Assembly (NCBI GenBank): GCA_045598105.1
Contig: JAZLLK010000040.1
Span: 1-20,417, forward strand
Source: UBA1205 sp045598105
Lineage (GTDB): Bacteria; Bacteroidota; Bacteroidia; Bacteroidales; WCHB1-69
Direction: 5' to 3'
DNA length: 20,417 nt
Shown piece by piece: positions 7,685 through 14,466 of the stretch. The notes under the pieces were generated by a model. That model had not been told where the DNA came from, did no database searches, and saw only the letters and a program-made list of their open reading frames with translations. Every line of letters begins with the position of its first letter. Within the stretch, counting starts at the first letter, position 1. Position numbers and translations under genes: made by a program.

Positions 7685-8428
7685 ATGATTACAGAAGACG
7701 ACAACAGCATTGTGGTGGACAATCTTACCCGTTGTTTTGGTAACTTTACGGCGGTGGACCATTTGTCGTTTCAGGTAAAGAAAGGTGAAATATTCGGTTT
7801 TTTGGGCGCCAACGGTGCCGGTAAAACTACGGCTATACGTATGCTATGCGGGCTGCTTATGCCCACCTCGGGTACCGCCGGTGTAGTAGGATATGATGTG
7901 GTAAGTCAGTCTGCTGATATTAAGCGTCATATAGGTTATATGAGCCAAAAGTTTTCCCTGTATGAGGACCTTACCGTAATGGAAAACATGGAGCTTTTTG
8001 GTACCATATACGGCATGGAGCGTAAGGCACTCAGGCAGCGTATGCTGAATATAGTAGCCCGGCTGCAAATGCGTGATTACGCACATAGTAGGGTGAGTAG
8101 CCTTCCACTGGGGCGTAGGCAAAAGCTGGCTTTTGCCACCGCTATATTGCATTCCCCTCAGGTGGTGTTTCTGGATGAACCTACCAGCGGCGTGGACCCG
8201 CTGGTGCGTCGTGAATTTTGGAATATGATATACGAAACCTCTGCCCGAGACGTATCTATACTGGTTACCACCCACTATATGGACGAGGCTGAATATTGTA
8301 ACAGACTGTGTATTATGGTAAACGGCCAAATTAAAATAATAGGCAACCCCATAGATTTAAAGAGGGAAACACAATCGGAAACCATGGAAGAGGTATTCCA
8401 TAAAATAGTAAATAAGCACGGTAGATAA
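7685..8428 (+). CDS. ABC exporter ATP-binding protein, YbhF/RbbA-like (drug-efflux type)
   Basis: This 247-residue cytoplasmic ATPase powers the membrane protein encoded 11 bp downstream. Visible motifs: Walker A GANGAGKT (41-48), Q-loop Gln88 in GYMSQKFSLYEDLTV, a signature region SLPLGRRQ (139-146) in place of LSGGQ, Walker B VVFLDE (160-165), D-loop SGVDP, and H-loop His197 in VTTHYMDEAEYCN. Together MSQKFSLYEDL, LPLG..QKLA and TSGVDPLVRREFW are hallmarks of the YbhF-type ATPases that work with ABC-2 permeases. The non-canonical signature is normal for this group. The substrate is unknown; drug, dye or cation efflux is the family precedent. Confidence 0.92.
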   Translation: MITEDDNSIVVDNLTRCFGNFTAVDHLSFQVKKGEIFGFLGANGAGKTTAIRMLCGLLMPTSGTAGVVGYDVVSQSADIKRHIGYMSQKFSLYEDLTVMENMELFGTIYGMERKALRQRMLNIVARLQMRDYAHSRVSSLPLGRRQKLAFATAILHSPQVVFLDEPTSGVDPLVRREFWNMIYETSARDVSILVTTHYMDEAEYCNRLCIMVNGQIKIIGNPIDLKRETQSETMEEVFHKIVNKHGR

Positions 8429-8439
8429 TATAGAGAGTA

Positions 8440-9543
8440 ATGAGGAGTTTTAAAGCTATACTTATAAAGGAATGTCGCCATATATTTCGTGATATTAAAA
8501 CACTGTTATGCGTACTGCTTATGCCGGTAGTGCTGGTGCTTATATTCGGATATACCATTAAAAACGAAATTAATAATGTGGATGTGACTGTGTTGGACTA
8601 TGCACAATCGGTTTCAAGCCGCAAAATTACCGCCGATTTGGCCAGCTCCGATTATTTTCATGTAAAGCACTATGTGCAAAATGAGCGGGATATAGAAAAA
8701 ATATTCCGCCGATATAATGTGCGTATGGTGGTGGTGTTTCCTAAGGATTTTGAAGCAGGCATAGTTAATAATAAACAGGCTGATATGCAGCTTATATTGG
8801 ATGCTTCCGATTTGAATGTGGCTACCACCTTGTCAAATTATGCCACGCAGGTGGTGAATCAGTCGCTGGAAGGTATTACCCATACGCAAGTGCCGGCACC
8901 TGTAGATGTGCGGGTAAAAATGCAATATAACCCTCAGCTCAAGAGTGCATATATGTTTATACCCGGTAATATAGCCCTTATCATGATACTCATTACCACA
9001 CTTATGACATCCATAGCCATATCACAGGAGCGGGAAACGGGTACATGGCGTATGATGGCCATTACGCCTTCTAACCAGCTGGTGCTGGTGCTGGGTAAAA
9101 TTATTCCGTATATGTGCATTTCCATGCTGTGTACTGCCGTGGTGGTAGTGCTGGGCATAGTTATATTTGATATGCCTATGCGAGGCAATGTGGCGTTGTT
9201 GCTGTTGTTGTGCTTTTTGTTCATGCTTACGGCCTGCTCGCTGGGCGTGCTCATATCGGTGTTTACCAATACGCAGCAGGTGGCCATGCTGTCATGTATG
9301 CTGGGGTTCTTTTTGCCTACGCTGTTGCTTTCCGATTTTTTGTTCCCTATAGAAAATATGCCGGTACCATTGCAGATATTGTCTCATTTAGTGCCGGCCA
9401 AATGGTTTATAGTTGCCTTGAGAGATATTATGGTAAAAGGCGCCGGCCCTGAATTACTATGGTTGCCGGTACTTATATTGTCCGGCCTTACGCTGTTTCT
9501 GCTTGCCGCCAGCATATTCAAGTTGAATAGAAAAACAGTGTGA
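8440..9543 (+). CDS. ABC-2 type exporter membrane protein, YbhR/YhhJ-like
   Basis: This 367-residue inner-membrane permease has the ABC2_membrane_3 layout. One membrane segment lies near residues 20-42 (LLCVLLMPVVLVLIFGYTI). A large extracytoplasmic domain follows (about 45-170), with IEKIFRRYNVRMVVVFPKDFE. A cluster of about five segments runs from about 175 to the end, with the cytoplasmic SIAISQERETGTWRMMAITP loop that contacts the ATPase, and LSDFLFPIENMPVPLQILSHLVPAKWF near the end. It starts 11 bp after the ATPase stop, so it is co-transcribed. Many Gram-negative systems of this type have a HlyD-like adaptor and two permeases; here neither adaptor nor second permease is adjacent. It may act as a homodimer or recruit parts encoded elsewhere. 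Confidence 0.9.
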   Translation: MRSFKAILIKECRHIFRDIKTLLCVLLMPVVLVLIFGYTIKNEINNVDVTVLDYAQSVSSRKITADLASSDYFHVKHYVQNERDIEKIFRRYNVRMVVVFPKDFEAGIVNNKQADMQLILDASDLNVATTLSNYATQVVNQSLEGITHTQVPAPVDVRVKMQYNPQLKSAYMFIPGNIALIMILITTLMTSIAISQERETGTWRMMAITPSNQLVLVLGKIIPYMCISMLCTAVVVVLGIVIFDMPMRGNVALLLLLCFLFMLTACSLGVLISVFTNTQQVAMLSCMLGFFLPTLLLSDFLFPIENMPVPLQILSHLVPAKWFIVALRDIMVKGAGPELLWLPVLILSGLTLFLLAASIFKLNRKTV

Positions 9544-9954
9544 TTTTTCCTTTCTCTCCTTAGGATAAAATGCTTGTTCTTCTTATGTATGCCTACATGT
9601 TCATTCACCGATGCAACGGATATTGTGTTGTAAAAAACGTGAATTTTATATCATTTTATGATTTTTTTTAACTATATAATCATTATATAATTGAATGTTT
9701 ATATGTGTGTATAAAATGTGTAGGGCGAGCGTGTCCATTGTGCGGAAGATGTAGAGGATTAGGTTACAGCCGGCATTGCATTACCGAATAATATGCGTAG
9801 TGGTGTTATATTTACTTGTTTGTTTGTTCGTTATATGTTATAGTGGTGCTACATTAAGTGGTATGGAAAAGAAATGTTACACAAAACGTTAATTTTGTAT
9901 CAATATAATATTTATTTGTGCTATTTGCGATGTAAATAAATACTATTCATGTTG
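9544..9954. other. Intergenic region between the convergent ABC exporter and rnc operons
   Basis: No gene is seen. It holds a pair of diverged direct repeats (9626-9661 and 9875-9910). Close to the rnc stop lies a 9-bp all-AT inverted repeat, TATTTATTT at 9909-9917 with AAATAAATA at 9934-9942. That repeat could act weakly on converging transcripts but has no U-tract. A TAATTTTG box at 9890-9897 resembles a -7 element pointing into the 3' end of rnc. The central part (about 9720-9790) is less AT-rich than its flanks, but I recognise no RNA family in it. Confidence 0.45.
9626..9910. repeat. Pair of diverged 36-bp direct repeats
   Basis: Bases 9626-9661 and 9875-9910 agree at 27 of 36 positions without gaps, with the shared core AAAACGTnAATTTTnTATCA. 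They lie 213 bp apart in noncoding DNA. In AT-rich sequence part of this is expected by chance, but the ungapped core is longer than I would expect. Only the second copy keeps a TAnnTTTG box. Confidence 0.35.
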
Positions 9955-10659
9955 TTATATATTTAACTGATTGCAAGCCATCATAGCGGCCTGCTGTTGG
10001 GCACCTTTAATGTTGAAGTCGCAGCCTTCGGCTATAAATTTTTCATTAAGGAACAGGTACACCACGTATTCTTTTCGTCCGTAGGAGTTGGCATCTTCTT
10101 TTACGGTTTTATATTCTATGGTTTGTTTATATTTTTGGGCATATTGCATTAGTTTGCCCTTGTAGTTATGGTCTTCTTTTTCCAGGGCATCAAGGTCCAC
10201 ATACATGTCTATGAATCGGTATATAACAATTTTTTGGGTTTTATCAAATCCCAAATCCAAAAACATGGCGCCTACAAAGGCTTCAAAGGCATTGCCGTAT
10301 ATGGATTGTGACAGGTGGTCAATGTGTTCGTCGGCTATTACGAATTTGTCCATGCCTAATTTTACGCCCAACTTGTTCAGGTGTTCACGGCTTACCAGTT
10401 TGGATCGCATATTGGTAAGGAATCCTTCTTGGGCGTTAGGGTATTTTTTATATAAAAAGTTGGCACTAATGGTGCTCAGCACGGCGTCACCCAAATATTC
10501 CAGGCGTTCGTTGTCTATTTTATGTCCGGTGTTGCCTGCCTGATGGTAGGAGCGATGTATAAAAGCCTGCTCGTACAAACTAATGTTTTTAATGCGTAGA
10601 CCAAGCGTATTTTTAAGGTATTGTGATAGTTCTTTGTTTTTATGTCTTCTACTAAACAT
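9955..10659 (-). CDS. rnc: Ribonuclease III
   Basis: RNase III cleaves double-stranded RNA, including rRNA precursors and sense-antisense duplexes, in the cytoplasm. The 234-residue protein has the signature NERLEYLGDAVL with metal-binding Glu51, Glu54 and Asp58, Glu78 at the Glu65-equivalent position, and Glu126 in GNAFEAFVGAMFLDLG. The residue matching E. coli Asp114 is Asn123. My recollection is that Asn is common here in Bacteroidota enzymes, so it need not mean loss of activity. A double-stranded-RNA-binding domain fills about 163-234 (NYKGKLMQYAQKYKQ, then GAQQQAAMMACNQL). It is the third gene of acpP-fabF-rnc, starting 8 bp after the fabF stop. Confidence 0.94.
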   Translation of the reverse strand: MFSRRHKNKELSQYLKNTLGLRIKNISLYEQAFIHRSYHQAGNTGHKIDNERLEYLGDAVLSTISANFLYKKYPNAQEGFLTNMRSKLVSREHLNKLGVKLGMDKFVIADEHIDHLSQSIYGNAFEAFVGAMFLDLGFDKTQKIVIYRFIDMYVDLDALEKEDHNYKGKLMQYAQKYKQTIEYKTVKEDANSYGRKEYVVYLFLNEKFIAEGCDFNIKGAQQQAAMMACNQLNI

Positions 10660-10667
10660 TCCCTATG

Positions 10668-11927
10668 TTATGCTTTGTATTTTTTGAATAGTAGTGATAC
10701 GTTATGTCCGCCAAATCCAAAGGAATTGGTAATGGCTACATCTACTTTTCGTTCCTGATAATGGTTATAGGTAAAGTTCAACTTATTATCTATGCGGTCG
10801 TCATCGTTAAAGTGGTTAATGGTGGGAGGTATAAGGTTATGATATATTGACAATACGGTGGCTACGGCTTCTACGGAGCCTGCGCCACCCAAAAGGTGTC
10901 CTATCATAGATTTTACGGCATTCAGGTGCATGCTGTAGGCATGCTCTCCAAATAGTGACACTATGGCTTTTATTTCGGTAATGTCACCTATGGGAGTGGA
11001 GGTGCCGTGGGTGTTAATGTGGTCCACGCTGTTCACGGGTAATTCGGCATCCTGCAGGGCGTACAGCATAGAGCATTTGGCTCCGTAGCCGTCAGGGTGG
11101 GGTGATGTAATGTGATAGGCGTCGGAGGATAAGCCTACACCGGCCAATTCGGCATATATGCGGGCTCCGCGTGCCAAAGCGTGGTCCAAACTTTCAAGTA
11201 TGAGTGCCGATGCCCCTTCGCCCATAACAAATCCGTCTCTATCTCTGTCAAAAGGACGAGAGGCTGTGGCAGGGTCGTCATTGCGGGTAGATAAAGCCAT
11301 CATAGCATTAAATCCGCCTAAGCCCGAGCAATTAATGGGCGCTTCACTGCCTCCTGCTATAAGCCAGTCGGCTTTGCCTAAGCGTACAAGGTTAAACGCA
11401 TCACCTATAGCATTGGCCGATGACGAACATGCCGAAGAGGTAATGTAATTGGGTCCCCGTAATCCAAAATATATGGATATATTGCCCGCCGCCATGTCCC
11501 CTATGCTTTTGGGAATAAAAAAAGGACTGAAACGCGGCGACTCCATATCCTGAGCGTAACGTAACAGCTCTTCACTATAGGTGGTAGTACCCCCTATGCC
11601 GGTACCCCATACTACACCGGCTCGGTCTTTATTGGTGGTGTCCAAGTCTATTTGCGAATCGGCTACTGCCTCTTGCGAAGCCGCCATGGCAAACTGAGTG
11701 AACAAGTCCAGTTTTCTTATTTCTTTAATATTTAGCGATATGCGATCGGCAATGTTGAAATTCTTTACCTCACAGGCAAATCGCGTTTTAAATGAATGTG
11801 CATTCCAACGAGTGATTGGACCGGCTCCACTTACTCCGCTAAGTAAGTTCTCCCAATATGCTTGGCAGGTGTTCCCTATCGGAGTAAGCGCACCTAATCC
11901 AGTTACTACAACTCGCTTTAATTCCAT
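10668..11927 (-). CDS. fabF: 3-oxoacyl-[acyl-carrier-protein] synthase II
   Basis: FabF condenses malonyl-ACP with acyl-ACP in fatty-acid elongation, in the cytoplasm. At 419 residues it has the usual length. The catalytic triad is visible: Cys167 in SSACSSSANAI, His307 in NTHGTSTPIGD and His344 in KSMIGHLLGGAGS, with Lys339 beside it. The N-terminus (VVVTGLGALTPIGN) and the C-terminal NSFGFGGHNVSLLF also fit. It lies 9 bp downstream of acpP, whose product carries its substrate, and 8 bp upstream of rnc. The three-gene order acpP-fabF-rnc is characteristic of Bacteroidota; the plsX-fabD-fabG genes seen upstream in Proteobacteria are absent. Confidence 0.97.
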   Translation of the reverse strand: MELKRVVVTGLGALTPIGNTCQAYWENLLSGVSGAGPITRWNAHSFKTRFACEVKNFNIADRISLNIKEIRKLDLFTQFAMAASQEAVADSQIDLDTTNKDRAGVVWGTGIGGTTTYSEELLRYAQDMESPRFSPFFIPKSIGDMAAGNISIYFGLRGPNYITSSACSSSANAIGDAFNLVRLGKADWLIAGGSEAPINCSGLGGFNAMMALSTRNDDPATASRPFDRDRDGFVMGEGASALILESLDHALARGARIYAELAGVGLSSDAYHITSPHPDGYGAKCSMLYALQDAELPVNSVDHINTHGTSTPIGDITEIKAIVSLFGEHAYSMHLNAVKSMIGHLLGGAGSVEAVATVLSIYHNLIPPTINHFNDDDRIDNKLNFTYNHYQERKVDVAITNSFGFGGHNVSLLFKKYKA

Positions 11928-11936
11928 TAAATAGAA

Positions 11937-12170
11937 TTATTTTGTAGCTTCCTTAATGAAATTAATAGCATCGCCAACAGTGGCTATAGATTCCTGTACG
12001 TCTTCAGGTATTTTAATTTTGAACTCATTTTCAAATACCATTAATAATTCTACAGTATCCAAAGAATCAGCACCTAAATCATTTACAAAACTTTTTTCGG
12101 GTGTAACTTCTTCCACATCTCTTCCAAGTTTGTCAGCAACTAAAGCTATTACTTTTTCTTCAATATCCAT
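11937..12170 (-). CDS. acpP: Acyl carrier protein
   Basis: This 77-residue acidic four-helix carrier takes a 4'-phosphopantetheine arm on Ser36 in the motif DLGADSLDTVELLM and shuttles acyl chains between fatty-acid synthesis enzymes, including the adjacent FabF. Length and sequence (VIALVADKLGRDVEEVTPEKSFVNDLGADSLD) match the family throughout. It is the first gene of the minus-strand operon, about 22 nt downstream of the predicted transcription start from the -7 box at 12199-12206. Confidence 0.97.
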   Translation of the reverse strand: MDIEEKVIALVADKLGRDVEEVTPEKSFVNDLGADSLDTVELLMVFENEFKIKIPEDVQESIATVGDAINFIKEATK

Positions 12171-12198
12171 GTTTATTTATTTTAAAAATTCCATCTTG

Positions 12199-12206
12199 CA
12201 AAAGTA
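12199..12206 (-). promoter_or_regulatory. -7 box of the acpP-fabF-rnc operon
   Basis: On the minus strand this reads TACTTTTG, a perfect TAnnTTTG match. The expected start is near 12192, leaving a leader of about 22 nt before the acpP ATG at 12170. No clear TTTG lies at the -33 position. Confidence 0.6.
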
Positions 12207-12325
12207 CAAAAATTTATGTTTATAAAAGCTAAAATAATAAGGAATTTTCAAACATGAAATGTTAATAAGTTGATAATAAGCACGCTAATTTTATTCCTAT
12301 TGCCTTATATTAGGAAATAAAGTGT

Positions 12326-12333
12326 TATCTTTG
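12326..12333 (+). promoter_or_regulatory. -7 box of the YfcC-family permease gene
   Basis: TATCTTTG followed by CA is a perfect TAnnTTTG match, giving a start near 12340 and a leader of about 33 nt before the ATG at 12373. It diverges from the acpP promoter, about 120 bp away, so the two promoters share one short control region. Confidence 0.65.
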
Positions 12334-12372
12334 CAGTGTTTTTTTTATGCGTATAAGTAATAAAGTGGCAAT

Positions 12373-13989
12373 ATGAGTAATCATCGTAGAATAAATATCC
12401 CAGGCACATTTACCATAGTATTTGTTATTATAGTGTTAGCAGCCGTGGCTACATGGCTGGTCCCCGGCGGTGAATTTGTGCGGGAGCAGCAGTGTGTAGA
12501 TGGCATACAAAAGGAAGTGGTGGTGCCTAATTCCTATCATCATGTGCAGGCCCGGCCGCAAACATGGCAGGTGTTTTCCGCCTTTTTTCACGGATTTGAG
12601 CGTACAGCCGATATCATAGTGTTCATATTCATGATAGGCGGCGCCTTTTGGATATTTAATTATACTAAGGCCATAGATGAAGGGGTACGTATGTTTTTAC
12701 AGCGTATGCAACGACTGCAGCAGAAAAAACTATTTAAATATATTAATGTAAATTATATGGTAATAGCATGCATTATGCTTATGTTTAGTATGTTCGGTGC
12801 CGTATTCGGTATGAGTGAGGAAACCATAGCCTTTGTCATTATATTCATTCCCCTGTCCATATCTATGGGGTATGATTCCATAGTGGGAGTAGCTATGTGC
12901 TATTTGGCAGCCCATGTGGGCTTTGCCGGTGCTATATTCAATCCCTTTACCATAGGTATAGCCCAGGGTTTGGCCGGCTTGCCGGCATTTTCGGGATTCG
13001 AATACCGTTTTATTTGTTGGATAATATTCACTATGGCAGGCATAGGCTTTACCCTGTGGTATGCCCGTAAGGTGCAGAATAATCCTAAACTGTCACCTGT
13101 GTATGCCCTTGACGACTATTGGCGAAGCCGCCTAAGTGTAAACAATGCCTCCCTGGAAGTACAGCCTCTGCAAGCAGGAAAAGCCGCATGGATACTATGG
13201 GGTATAATGAGCATAATATTTATATATGTATCATGCCGGTACCCTGTTACCGCTATAAGTATTAATAATATAGAGGTGCGATGGCCGGTAGTGCCGGTAC
13301 TCACCGCCTTATTCATACCCGCAGGTATATGCACCCTACGAAAGAATTTACACCTGTTTATACTCTCTTTGCTGCTGTTTACTATATTGGTCCTTATTAC
13401 AGGCGTGCTGGGCTATCAGTGGTATGTAGGGGAAATAGCCACCTTGTTCTTCATTATGGGCGTGTGCGCCGGTATAGCTTATGCATGTAGTGCAGACCAC
13501 ATATTTAAGCTGTTTTTGGAAGGATGTAAGGATATTATGAATGCCGCTCTTATAGTGGGCTTTGCCGGTGGTATTATAGTTATATTACAAAACGGACGCA
13601 TTATTGATACCATGCTTTATGGCATGTCAAAATCTTTGCAATATGCCGGCGAAGAAGTCGCATTGGGTATGATGTACGGTTTCCAAAATTTACTTAACCT
13701 TATGATACCATCCGGCTCGGCTAAAGCCGCTCTTACCATTCCCATTATGTCTGAATTTGCTGATATGCTGCATATATCCCGCCAAACTATGGTGCTGGCT
13801 TTTCAGTTTGGTGATGGAATTACCAATATGATTACCCCCGCCTCCGGCGTGCTACTGGGTTGCCTTGGCGCAGCTAAAGTACCTTATTCCGTGTGGGTAA
13901 AGTGGATATGGAAGTTCATATTGTTCCTGTTCGTATTGGGCTTTCTGCTACTGCTTCCTACCCTGTATGCAGGTTTGAATGGCTTTTAA
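12373..13989 (+). CDS. YfcC/DcuC-superfamily inner-membrane permease
   Basis: This 538-residue, strongly hydrophobic inner-membrane carrier has about 12 or more membrane segments. It starts INIPGTFTIVFVIIVLAAVATWLVPGGEF, the usual YfcC/PF03606 opening. Other family features are FGAVFGMSEETIAFVIIFIP, the FNPFTIGIAQGLAGLP segment, NLLNLMIPSGSAKAALTIPIMS, and DGITNMITPASGVLLGCLGAAKVPYSVW near the end. Members are variously annotated as C4-dicarboxylate, basic amino acid or short peptide carriers, and the sequence does not settle the substrate. At 538 residues it seems somewhat longer than typical members, mainly in the middle (about 245-330). The start at 12373 puts the first membrane segment at the usual distance. 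It is apparently monocistronic, with no intrinsic terminator visible after it. Confidence 0.88.
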   Translation: MSNHRRINIPGTFTIVFVIIVLAAVATWLVPGGEFVREQQCVDGIQKEVVVPNSYHHVQARPQTWQVFSAFFHGFERTADIIVFIFMIGGAFWIFNYTKAIDEGVRMFLQRMQRLQQKKLFKYINVNYMVIACIMLMFSMFGAVFGMSEETIAFVIIFIPLSISMGYDSIVGVAMCYLAAHVGFAGAIFNPFTIGIAQGLAGLPAFSGFEYRFICWIIFTMAGIGFTLWYARKVQNNPKLSPVYALDDYWRSRLSVNNASLEVQPLQAGKAAWILWGIMSIIFIYVSCRYPVTAISINNIEVRWPVVPVLTALFIPAGICTLRKNLHLFILSLLLFTILVLITGVLGYQWYVGEIATLFFIMGVCAGIAYACSADHIFKLFLEGCKDIMNAALIVGFAGGIIVILQNGRIIDTMLYGMSKSLQYAGEEVALGMMYGFQNLLNLMIPSGSAKAALTIPIMSEFADMLHISRQTMVLAFQFGDGITNMITPASGVLLGCLGAAKVPYSVWVKWIWKFILFLFVLGFLLLLPTLYAGLNGF

Positions 13990-14014
13990 TAGCATGTATA
14001 TGTAGTTTTGCACG

Positions 14015-14070
14015 TTTTTGCATAATGCAGTTGCTATATCAACAGACTGTTTGCTTTTTGCATAATGAAG
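14015..14070 (+). repeat. Short direct repeats downstream of the permease gene
   Basis: TTTTTGCATAATG occurs at 14015-14027 and again at 14055-14067, 40 bp apart, each followed by a similar CAG/AAG. A TAGTTTTG box (14003-14010) lies just before them. Function unknown. Confidence 0.4.
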
Positions 14071-14168
14071 CAGATATTCAAACAATTAAATTTAATTCAA
14101 AAAAAGCAAGATATTATTATATGAAAAAAAATATATATATAATGGAGTGGTGCTAATGAAAAAAATGC

Positions 14169-14176
14169 TACCTTTG
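14169..14176 (+). promoter_or_regulatory. -7 box of the tRNA-Val gene
   Basis: TACCTTTG is preceded by A7-ATGC and followed by CA. The start is expected near 14183, about 14 nt before the mature tRNA 5' end. The matching position in the duplicate (17145-17152) reads CGCCTTTG and has lost the TA. Confidence 0.65.
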
Positions 14177-14196
14177 CAACCGATAAAAAAATGAGG

Positions 14197-14271
14197 GGGA
14201 CGTTAGCCCAGCTGGTTTAGAGCGCTGCCTTCACACGGCAGAGGTCACTGGTTCGAGTCCGGTACGTCCCA
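14197..14271 (+). tRNA. tRNA-Val (anticodon CAC)
   Basis: The 75-nt cloverleaf has acceptor GGGACGT paired with ACGTCCC, a D-arm in TAGCCCAGCTGGTTTAGAGC, anticodon stem CTGCC/GGCAG around the loop TTCACAC (anticodon CAC, reading GUG), and a T-arm ACTGG/CCGGT around TTCGAGT. The discriminator is A and CCA is not encoded. A terminator follows at once. A decayed copy lies 2,972 bp downstream. Confidence 0.95.
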
Positions 14272-14278
14272 CATTTGT

Positions 14279-14307
14279 AACGCAAGTCATATGCCTGCGT
14301 TTTTTTT
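14279..14307 (+). terminator. Intrinsic terminator of tRNA-Val
   Basis: AACGCA (14279-14284) pairs with TGCGTT (14296-14301), followed by a run of T to 14307. The equivalent in the duplicate (after 17243) keeps AACG, CGTT and the T-run but loses two stem pairs. Confidence 0.75.
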
Positions 14308-14382
14308 AGGCAGATGAAGTTGGCCTCGTATGAGTTGTTGGATTGTAGTAAGGGCAGGAAAAGAATAATATTGAAAAAATGC

Positions 14383-14390
14383 AATCTTTG
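14383..14390 (+). promoter_or_regulatory. -7 box of the first T9SS-cargo gene
   Basis: AATCTTTG has one mismatch to TAnnTTTG and lies in TTGAAAAAATGC-AATCTTTG-CA, the same extended frame as the duplicate's promoter at 17350-17357. The leader would be about 70 nt. Confidence 0.5.
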
Positions 14391-14466
14391 CATTTTTTTT
14401 TTCGTGCAAGAAAAATGCGACACTTGAAAATTTAAAATATTAGTAATAAAATTAATTAAAAAAAAC

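Noticed and set aside
13893..14156. 87-codon plus-strand frame overlapping the end of the permease gene
   Set aside because: Most of it is the permease sequence in another frame plus AT-rich spacer; the true frame ends at 13989 with the family's normal C-terminus.
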